64,000 nt of DNA from assembly GCA_036245525.1 (NCBI GenBank), contig BTPG01000006.1, positions 72,302,433 to 72,366,432 on the forward strand, in the 5' to 3' direction. The notes under the pieces were generated by a model. The model did not search any database, was not told the DNA's origin, and saw only the letters and a program-made list of their open reading frames with translations. This DNA is from Semisulcospira habei (taxonomy: Eukaryota > Mollusca > Gastropoda > Semisulcospiridae). Both the position numbers and the translations under genes were made by a program. Each line of letters opens with the position of its first letter. Positions within the stretch are counted from its first letter, which is position 1. Below are positions 58,401-64,000 of the stretch, piece after piece.

Positions 58401-61400
58401 GTATGGGGGGCATTCTCCTCTTCATGACCTGAATACAGAATCATCTCCCCGCTTAACAGCCTTTTCTGGCCAGACTGCGTCCATCTGGCTTCACTGATGC
58501 CTAACAGGGAAAGGTTGTACTTTTGCATTTCCGCTGCTATCTGGGCGGCCTTGCCGCTCTGGTACATGGTCTTGACGTTCCATGTGCCCATGGTTGTATC
58601 CCTGGATAGAGAGAGGCGGCTCGGTCCTGTGGCTTCCGAAGACTTCCGGCTTTCACCACAGGACGTCATAAGTCTTCTAGTAGAAGAACCTTCCTCCTCC
58701 AGGAAAGGAATTACTGTTAATCTTTTCGTCGGCGTTTTTGTAGCCATTTCCTTTTTTGCAGGGTGGGGAAGCTACCCCCACGCCCAACCCCCTTACTAGG
58801 AGGACCAGGGGTTTTCTGTCGGGGTCACCTTCCCTTAGACCATGTTGGTTCACGGCACCTTATTTCATTCGGTGCACCCCTCTCACGAGGGACCCCCTAT
58901 CCACCACCCAGGGGATGCGCCTCAACGCCGTATGGTCCCAGCGCGAGGAAACATGGGCCACAGTGCAGGTAAACAGGGTGTTGCGATGCAAAATGTGCAA
59001 GAACGCCTATAAAACTGCAAAGAAAGAGATTTTTGGGCAAAATTTTTTAAAAAATTCATGATTTTCTCAGTTTTCCAACTGCAAAGGTCCAAACTCAATG
59101 ATATGTTACATTAAACCAGGTTCTGTCTATGTCGCATATGGTGCCTCTGACAGGCCATAGTACACAGTAGGCCTCCCCTGCAGTCCCATCTGTTAAAATG
59201 TCTGTCCCAGTCATCCCCTAATTTTTCAATTCCCTAAACAACACTACCACCCACTTGCTGCACATTTGCCATGCACAAAATACAAAAATAAAAAAAACAT
59301 CACCCATCTCATTTCCTGGCTATCAACATGATTCTGTACCAACCCTACATCCAAGCGCAGCCAAAACTGGTACACACCTCAAATCACCATCCGCTTGGCA
59401 ACTCAAACTAGGCCAAAAAGAGTCCACTGGTCAAGCCAAGACGGGTATGAATCAAAGCACCAAACATGTATTTTCTCATCTATCAAGAGATTTTAAGCAA
59501 ATTCCAACATACTGCCTCCGTACAAAATGCCAAAGAAGGCAGTTTTTTTTTTTTAAAACACCGGTCCTCTTACTGCCTCACCTACCTCATTTGAATATAT
59601 AACATGACCTATAAACTGTCCCCTTCCTGCCCCGCGCACACACATACACATCATCATGACCCCGGTGGTGGTGGGGGTGTATGTGTTGGGGGGGGGGGAG
59701 GGGGGGGGCGGGGGAGGGGTGGGGGAGGGGGGGCAGGGGAGGGGGGGGGGGGCTAATGATAATCTATTTACTGATTTTGTATGTATTTACACGTCCCCCC
59801 AAACGCAAGGTCTCAAAAGCAACAGGTATGCCAGTGTGTATAGTCTGTAAAACAGAATATTGGCCGTCATGCAGCCACCAGTTCCGTTACTCACCCATTC
59901 AGTCCTGACACACTACAACTGAGATAATATAAATGGGGATGGGAGAGGGGGCCTTGTGTGGCTTTAGGTTGGGGGTGGGGGGTGTCTGGAACCCCCCTCC
60001 CCAGATCCGCCCTGGAGAGCAAACGGGGTTGACTGTCTACTTCCAAAGCTCTTTGATCTGCTGCAGTAGCTAGATGAAAGTCGTTTACCGTATCCAGCAG
60101 AACCAACAGAGAGGTTTGCAAGCCTATTAAATTCTCAGTTGGGATAACTTATGGACCCCCCCCCCCCCCCCCCCCTTTCTAATTACCAGACTGTATCAAA
60201 AGGACCACTGCACTGATTATTCTGGTACAAACTGCACAAGCTCTCCCATCTGAGCAGCAGAGAAGCCAATATGGAACCGATGCAGCCATATACATGTACT
60301 CTCACTGCAACTGCAGAGGCTCACACTGTCTCACTCAATTCGCTGTCACTGCAGCGATGGCGATTCTTGGGAGACAACCAGTGTGAGCCTCTTCCAGACA
60401 GAATGGTGTAAGGGACTAAGCATACTGACACAGCCTTGGCCCCACAATGGACAATGGTGTACAGTGGCCTCTCCAGATTTCTGCCTCTCTCTCAGTCACA
60501 ATGTATGCAGAACCACAAATTACAATTAACACTCTCGATTCAAGGAACCCAAGAGAACCAGTCATAGCAGTATGAGGCACAGATCCTCATGAGTCCTTAC
60601 ACTTGCAAGATCTTATGAGAAGCTATGCCTCCTGCAGATGGAAGAGGCTGGTTGAAGGTCACTCCTTGGGCAGTCCGCCACCAACACTGATTCATTTGGC
60701 AAACCACCAAAAGCAATAACACTTTCATTTCACCACCTGAAGGATGGTTCAATCAGACTAATTTTAGAGTAGTGCCTGAGGAGCTCAGTGTATCTCCAAA
60801 ATTTCTCACCTTGACAGAGATAATCAAGCACTACTCATAAACTATTGTTGATGACATGTCGAATGAACACTGCATTCAGTACTAAAGTGATTTGATTCTG
60901 AAAGTGAAAAGGAAGGAGGTAAGGGCAGAAAATATGACCACAGGTTTCACACAGTTTCAGAAGAGAGAGAGAGAGAGAGAGGCAGTACTTTGTGCAAGAA
61001 GTCATTCACAGATGCCCAGGTGACACCCCCCCACCCCCTCCCCCACCCCCCACACACACACACACCCCTTCTGAGTAATGTTTACACATGGTGAAGATAA
61101 AGTTTAGACTAAATGAGTTTTTTGTTCTTTGACAGATGACTGATCATTATTGACATTTCACTATGTCTCACTGTTCAAACTCAAGGTTCAAAGACAAACA
61201 ATTAGTCAAACAAGTATCAGGCAACCACCCAAACGGCTATCAAAAAGTGACTGCCTGAACCCATAAAGCCCTGACAGAATATGACAGGATGTGGATTGAC
61301 CATGATATTTCAAGGTTGGTGTCAGAATAGCTTGGCACCTCCAGGAAATATCATGGTCAATCTCTCTCCTGAACTGTCATATAGACCTCAGAGGATATCT

Positions 61401-63944
61401 ACACAAATTTGATAATTTCATCCTCAGGACATAAGGAGTTGAATAGGTGGTGTCCTAACACAGGGTCAACTAGGTACAGAAAGAAGAGTAACGGATCAAA
61501 CATGGGTGGTCTGCTTAGGCAGATGGTGGCCTCATATAGGTGGTTGCCCTAACAGGCTTGACTGTACAAAGAAAAACAACAAAGAAACCCTGAAAGCAAA
61601 GGACATGTAAATGAACATACTGGCCAACTAACTGGCCAACCTCAACAAACCAATCACATCCGTACAACTGCTAAAACATTGAACCACTACACCAATCCCT
61701 ACTAACACAATGAGTCCTGAAGTTGAAAATTTCAATTTTCAAAGTTCTCATCTGAAGACTACATTACAAATCAGATCAACCATGACATTTCAAAGGTGGT
61801 GCAAAACAGCTTGGCTAGGTTATAGTCTCTTCTGGCAATACCTTTGTAGCATCATGGTTGATTACTACCCTTGTAGTGTCAGGTATAAATGAATTAACCC
61901 ATTACATCCTGAGGCTGATTTTCTTAAATTTTGCTTATTGTCCTATAGAGCTACATTACAGATCAGGCAATAGATCAACCATTTTAATTCATGGGTGGTG
62001 TCCGAATAGCCTGGTGCCTCAGGCACCAAGCTATTCTGGCACTCCCCTTGAACTATCATAGTCAAATTAATATCAAGCAAAAGTGTATCAGGTTGTAAAG
62101 AGTTAACCCACTGTGCCCCTAATGTCAACTTCCCTTAGGTGCCAAGCTATTCTGGCACCACCCTTAAACTATCATTGTTAATCATCTTGGAACTGTTATA
62201 GATGATAAGTTTGTCCTTTAACGCAAACACCACCGTCATACACAAGAAATGTCAGTCACGCATCTACTGCCTCCAGAAACTCGGGAAGCTGAATGTGAAC
62301 CCCTCTGTCCTTCAAACTTTTTACTGCTCTCTTATTGAGTCTGTCATCACTTTCGGTTCTGTGTGCTGGTATGGAGGTCTGAGTGTGAAGAACAAAAACA
62401 CCCTGGCACGAATGGTAAACATCTGCAGCAAAGTGACTGGCAGTAAGCAAGCCAGTGTGGAGTCCCTGTATGAACAGCGTGTGGTGAGAAAGGGTAGGCA
62501 GATTGCTTCAGACAGATCCCATGTCCTTGCCCATCTCTATGAACTCCTCTCCTCTGGCCGCAGACTCCGCACGCACAAAGCTAGGACACTCAGACTACAG
62601 CACAGTTTCATACCCAAATCCATCACTCTAAGCAATCCGTAGGTACATCCACGCATACCCAAACCTAACTCCTCCCCCTATCCTCCTTTACCTGTGCAAT
62701 CAGTAGGAATGGAGCTTGTTGATTTTAAAAAAGTGATTATATTGTGTTTTATTTGGTGGTGAACATGGATATATTGGGATTGTTGTTACTGAGTGTTTAC
62801 CCATTAATTATTTTACTAAGGTAGATTTTAATTACGCAGCTTGTGCAATAAATGTAATAATGTATTGGGACATTTGTATAATAAGTAGTGAGGGTTAGGA
62901 TTAGGTTGAAACACACGTATTATGAATGCATGTGTAGAGGTGGGTGTGAATGTATAAGTGCCGCTCAGTTCAGTCCATAAAAGATGTTTATGTGTGAGAT
63001 GTGTAAGAATTATGTGTAAAGATTTTGTGGTGTTCACTTATGTCCATTTGGAATTTATAGCTGTGCAAGTGCAGGGAGAAAATGTTCATAATTATGTTAT
63101 AATGTTTTCATGTCTTTCTGTAACATAGTGAACTGAACTAAGTGTCTGATCTGTACTCACCATCACTATATTTCATCTTGTTTGTATTATTTGTTATAAA
63201 TGTACCACAACCGAATTTCTCTTTTTGAGATAATAAAGTACTCTTATTCTTATTATTCTTATTCAAACATCTTGTGATGGTTTATTTCGACTAAATGACG
63301 TAAATCAAAGCCAACCTTGACTATGCACAGCCTGTGATTTCCACTCTGCCATATTGTCGATGATGATTTTTCCCAACAAATCACGGAGGTTCTTGTGAAA
63401 GTTTTCTGTAAGAAAATGATGGAGTGGACATTAAAGAGAAGATAAAGTGTCACATTAATTTGTTGGTACATGTACTGTAATTCAAGACAATATAATGTGT
63501 GGATCCATATGTGGCACTTTTAGAGCCTGATTATTTGCTCAAGGCGCCAAGATAATTAGAGCAGCAATAGATACATTATACATACTGTCTAGCAATTTAA
63601 GTTAAAACTGTACATTCTTCTTTATAGTGTTTGATACCCAAAGATTATTCTCCTAAATCTGCAAGCTTGGGAGCTTTCTTTTGAGGATTAAATCACAGTT
63701 CAGGGGATGGTTCAAGCATAGAAGTTTAAGGGTAGAGCCAGAAAAACTTGGCGTCTACAGGTGGCAAGCTATTCTGATACCACCTATGAAATATGATTGA
63801 TCATGATCAGTCACCTTTGTAGTGTCTAAGATGAATGGGTTATACTACATGAAGCTGACCTGGAAACAGTGAGAGCATCTGCTGTGGATCTGTTGATCCC
63901 TGGAATACAGCACACTTCAACAGGGATCCCAGACTCTCTATTAG
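34308..63944 (-). CDS. COMMD9: COMM domain-containing protein 9, last four exons
   Basis: Joined on the - strand, 63944-63860, 63405-63316, 35735-35632 and 34448-34308 give 420 bases, or 139 codons plus TAA, with all phases consistent. The product covers the end of the helical N-terminal domain (SLFPENFHKNLRDLLGKII) and the whole COMM domain (LVDFDWRVDVKTASD, then VELSKETLDTMLDGL and IRDQLSSVAN). From memory of the family this matches COMMD9 better than other COMMD proteins. COMMD9 belongs to the COMMD/CCDC22/CCDC93 (CCC) complex, which works with Retriever and WASH in endosomal recycling. About 60 N-terminal residues lie right of the window. One intron is 27.6 kb and packed with mobile elements. 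Confidence 0.9.
35108..35309. repeat. TTAA foldback MITE, 'GGTAGTGCCAG' family, in a COMMD9 intron
   Basis: TTAACCCCCTGGACGC and its partial inverse CCCGGGGTTAAATGGGTTAA. The central arms pair over about 40 bases around GGCGCCTTCAGGCACC. Confidence 0.8.
35632..35735 (-). CDS. COMMD9: COMMD9 penultimate exon, start of the COMM domain
   Basis: Acceptor TATTGTGCAG|TGTCCC and donor TTTACAG|GTGATA on the - strand. Two bases finish a split Val codon and 34 codons follow. It contains the conserved LVDFDWRVDVK strand and the SVPTCILNLQ strand of the COMM domain. Confidence 0.9.
35736..36840. other. COMMD9 large intron, left part, no gene seen
   Basis: A GGAT/GATG microsatellite at about 35790-35815, a broken TTAA hairpin at 35976-36060, a GCAGGGG-centred hairpin at 36179-36245 and otherwise plain AT-rich sequence. 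Confidence 0.5.
36848..37226 (-). mobile_element. 388-bp retroposon, copy 2
   Basis: Inverted relative to copy 1. The (ATTG)n tail is at the left and the CCCCACCCGGGTCTG start at the right. The 13-bp duplication ATTACCGCGGACA flanks it on both sides. Most bases agree with 17451-17838. Confidence 0.85.
37240..39950. other. COMMD9 intron, mostly unannotated sequence
   Basis: Contains hairpins at 37616-37690 and 38033-38248 and a (GT)n/(GC)n microsatellite at 38744-38779. No exon-like sequence is seen on either strand. Confidence 0.5.
39956..40270. mobile_element. TA-flanked inverted-repeat element, copy A
   Basis: Ends GGGCTCGGGAAG and CTTCCCGAACCC are inverted, with TA after the right end. 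It carries TGACGTCA at 39969-39976 and AAGATGGC-type motifs at both shoulders. Non-coding. Tc1/mariner-like MITE is the likely class. Confidence 0.7.
40629..40660. repeat. Poly(C) plus (CA)n tract
   Basis: A run of about 17 C followed by CACACACACACACA. Confidence 0.8.
40893..41619. mobile_element. TA-flanked inverted-repeat element, copy B, split by a SINE
   Basis: TA-GGGCTCGGGAAG at the left and CTTCCCGAGCCC-TA at the right. Outside 40963-41391 it matches copy A along its length, including TGACGTCA (40906-40913) and the flanking AAGATGG motifs. The CT microsatellite just left (40878-40890) belongs to the host sequence. Confidence 0.8.
40963..41391 (-). mobile_element. tRNA-headed SINE, family A, inside element B
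   Basis: On -, GTGGCGCAGTGGTTAAGGC (A box) and GAGGTTCGATTCC (B box) start the element, which ends in an (AATA/AAT)n tail at 40963. Copy A of the host MITE lacks it, so the insertion is direct. Confidence 0.85.
41620..43340. other. COMMD9 intron segment without recognised genes
   Basis: Poly(C) at 41682-41695, a partial GCAGGGG hairpin near 41913-41970, and sequence rich in short unrelated open frames that lack any domain signal. Confidence 0.45.
43394..44515 (-). mobile_element. SINE-like retroposon with tRNA head and poly(A) tail
   Basis: On -, the head at 44510 reads CCTCCGTAGCGCAGTGGTTA (A box) then GGGTTCGAATCC (B box). The element ends in a run of about 33 A (T on +, 43394-43426). The body is long (about 800 bp without the nested SINE), so it may be a tRNA-LINE composite. 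Confidence 0.7.
43561..43865 (+). mobile_element. tRNA-headed SINE, family B, nested
   Basis: Flanked by ACTCCCTCCGG (43550-43560, 43866-43876). The head has ATAGCTCAGGCGTTTAAACG and GTGGGTTCGAATCCC; the 3' end is GGACGTTAAACCCGA. Other copies: 46289-46735 (+) and 47190-47505 (-). Confidence 0.85.
44863..44888. repeat. Poly(G) tract
   Basis: About 25 uninterrupted G. Confidence 0.85.
46289..46735 (+). mobile_element. tRNA-headed SINE, family B
   Basis: TAGCTCATGCGGTTAAGCG (A box) and GTGGGTTCGAACCCC (B box), a 330-bp body, then CGGCGTTAAACCC with an (AACT)n tail. Confidence 0.8.
46805..47004. repeat. TTAA foldback MITE, 'GGTAGTGCCAG' family
   Basis: It lost part of its left end but keeps GATAATTCAAGGGTAGTGCC, its inverse and GGGCTAAAAGGGTTAA at the right. 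Confidence 0.75.
47190..47505 (-). mobile_element. tRNA-headed SINE, family B, reverse copy
   Basis: On -, the head reads ATAGCTCAGGCGGTTGAGCG and GTGGGTTCGAGTCCC, the same family as 43561-43865 and 46289-46735. The 3' part GTTAGTTCGGG.. on + is diverged. Confidence 0.8.
47513..50468. other. COMMD9 intron, low-complexity and foldback sequence
   Basis: G-rich tracts at 47695-47708, 48335-48390 and 48576-48597, an A-rich tract at 48538-48575, and foldbacks at 48880-48945, 49146-49226 and about 49830-49895. No exon is recognised. Confidence 0.55.
49146..49226. repeat. TTAA-flanked hairpin, 'CTCATTCGAGAC' family
   Basis: TTAACTCATTCGAGACATGC pairs with its inverse ending GTCTCGAATGAGTTAA, around CGCCTACG. 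The pairing is near perfect. Only this copy is seen in the window. Confidence 0.8.
50687..53985 (-). mobile_element. Full-length RTE LINE, copy 1
   Basis: 3299 bp, flanked by ACCCTACATCCAA (50674-50686, 53986-53998). On - it starts CCTCGCGCTGGGACC, encodes one endonuclease-RT polyprotein and ends in a (GTAA)n tail. Copy 2 shares the exact 5' base, which supports full length. The paralogous site at about 59337-59349 has the target without the insertion. Confidence 0.95.
50692..53706 (-). pseudogene. RTE ORF (endonuclease-RT), copy 1, one nonsense codon
   Basis: The frame is open from 53706 to 50692 except for a TGA near 53077, where copy 2 has CGA (a CpG transition). The start Met of copy 2 is ATA here. 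Endonuclease motifs are TWNVKTMYQSG, SEARWTQSG, VMGDFNAKIG and NQIDHICIS with ASDHHLL. RT motifs are KAAGPDGIPAESL, NYRGITLLSVPGK, QAGFRKNRSCTDQI, VNFVDYEKAFDSVDR, GVRQGCLLSPFLF and FADDLALL. The C-terminus has the RRRWGWIGH...GRPRNSWRRDL signature of RTE elements. Confidence 0.95.
53999..55640. other. COMMD9 intron between the two RTE copies
   Basis: It starts with the right part of the paralogous segment. Open frames at 54238-55169 lack any domain or codon signal. A C-rich tract (55425-55480) follows. Confidence 0.5.
55654..58948 (-). mobile_element. Full-length RTE LINE, copy 2
   Basis: 3295 bp, flanked by AAACATGGGCCAC (55641-55653, 58949-58961). It differs from copy 1 by scattered substitutions, a 9-bp deletion near 57419 and one extra T near 57160. 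Both copies are recent and independent, since their targets differ. Confidence 0.95.
55663..58747 (-). pseudogene. RTE ORF (endonuclease-RT), copy 2, one frameshift
   Basis: It starts at Met 58747 and runs through the endonuclease and the linker. An extra T in a T run near 57160 shifts the frame just before AVAFLKNGKAAGPDG. The RT part is then open to 55663 with FADDLALL intact. Apart from that single base the ORF is complete at about 1020 codons. The 5' untranslated leader is about 200 bp (58748-58948). Confidence 0.95.
59149..59599. repeat. Paralogous segment, copy 2 (empty site for RTE copy 1)
   Basis: GTACCAACCCTACATCCAAGCG is uninterrupted here, while at 50687 the RTE splits the same sequence. 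Confidence 0.9.
61894..62106. repeat. TTAA-flanked foldback MITE, 'CATCCTGA' family
   Basis: TTAACCCATTACATCCTGAGG at the left and GTATCAGGTTGTAAAGAGTTAA at the right; the central stem is GGTGCCTCAGGCACC with TAGCCTGG/CCAAGCTA shoulders. Confidence 0.8.
62189..62642 (+). pseudogene. LINE reverse transcriptase C-terminal fragment
   Basis: LGTVIDDKF starts the match, then a stop. RIYCLQKLGKLNVNPSVLQ, FYCSLIESVITFGSVCWYGG and MVNICSKVTGSKQ follow, ending near HSFIPKSITLSNP. This is the common C-terminal module of Rex1/L2-like LINEs of aquatic animals. Only the region past the catalytic core remains. Confidence 0.75.
62189..63263 (+). mobile_element. 5'-truncated non-LTR retrotransposon next to a COMMD9 exon
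   Basis: The RT C-terminus (62189-62642) is followed by a 600-bp 3' UTR ending AATAAAGTACTCTTATTC and a short TTATTC tandem tail at 63240-63263. CATCTTG occurs at both ends and may be a short target duplication. Confidence 0.7.
63316..63405 (-). CDS. COMMD9: COMMD9 internal exon, end of the N-terminal helical domain
   Basis: Acceptor TTCTTACAG|AAAACT and donor GTCAAG|GTTGGC on the - strand, phase 1 at both ends. It encodes ENFHKNLRDLLGKIIIDN and a helix with EWKSQAV, a good match to the family. It lies only 53 bases from the AT-rich tail of a LINE fragment (ending about 63263). Confidence 0.9.
63700..63845. repeat. Degenerate foldback beside the COMMD9 exon
   Basis: GAAGTTTAAGGGTAGAGCCAG and an imperfect inverse with AAGCTATTCTGATACCACC resemble the GGTAGTGCCAG family. 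It ends about 15 bases from the donor site of exon 63944-63860. Confidence 0.6.
63860..63944 (-). CDS. COMMD9: COMMD9 internal exon, N-terminal helical domain
   Basis: Acceptor CTGTTTGTTTCAG|CTAATA and donor TTTCCAG|GTCAGC on the - strand. It encodes 28 residues ending QQMLSLFP, which join in phase to the ENFHKNL exon. The frame at the upstream end is inferred as phase 0. The next exon upstream is beyond base 64000. Confidence 0.85.
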
Positions 63945-64000
63945 CTGAAACAAACAGGAAAACTGCACATTAGTTACAAAATGACTAAAACAAAAGTTCT

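Larger units (their letters stand above)
58962..62188. other. COMMD9 intron, right part
   Basis: Contains the empty paralogous segment (59149-59599), a G-rich tract (59686-59752), poly(C) at 60158-60174, (GA)n at 60964-60981, a C/CA tract at 61026-61066 and foldbacks at 60570-60640, 61260-61443 and 61894-62106. No exon is recognised. Confidence 0.55.

Overview
The window looks like nuclear DNA from a lophotrochozoan animal, most likely a marine gastropod mollusc. I infer this from two intron-rich protein-coding genes with animal domain architectures, the very high density of small foldback elements, RTE and I-like LINEs, tRNA-headed SINEs and a SCAN-gag LTR element. Nothing bacterial or organellar is visible. 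The organism call is an inference, not a database result.

Two host genes converge tail to tail. On the + strand, five exons (1000-1150, 1928-2013, 2952-4410, 11985-12175, 26703-27092) join in one open frame of 758 codons. They encode the C-terminal part of a CIKS/Act1 (TRAF3IP2)-like adaptor: the end of a probable Death-type domain, a long Ser/His/Gly-rich linker, and a complete SEFIR domain. On the - strand, four exons (63944-63860, 63405-63316, 35735-35632, 34448-34308) join in one open frame of 139 codons. They encode the C-terminal two thirds of COMMD9. The 5' ends of both genes lie outside the window. About 7.2 kb of foldback-rich DNA separates the two stop codons.

The rest is mostly introns filled with mobile DNA. 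Intron 3 of the CIKS-like gene holds an 850-bp molluscan repeat and a 6.25-kb GC-rich DIRS-like element. That element has unequal inverted terminal repeats, an internal junction that joins copies of its two outer ends, and a decayed tyrosine recombinase. Intron 4 (14.5 kb) is a stack of insertions dated by target-site duplications (TSDs). An old repeat is interrupted by a 140-bp-unit palindromic array and by an I-like LINE. The LINE is split by an LTR retrotransposon that keeps gag and protease, has lost most of pol and carries a coiled-coil block. Its 5' LTR holds an RTE fragment, which itself holds a 388-bp retroposon.

The 27.6-kb COMMD9 intron contains two almost identical full-length RTE LINEs with 13-bp TSDs. 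For one of them a paralogous empty site lies nearby. It also contains a second copy of the 388-bp retroposon, several tRNA-derived SINEs (one inside the loop of a foldback MITE), two TA-flanked inverted-repeat elements carrying CRE-like and YY1-like motifs, and long G/C homopolymers. At least four families of short hairpin elements, many flanked by TTAA, are spread over the whole window. One lies 26 bp upstream of a CIKS splice acceptor.
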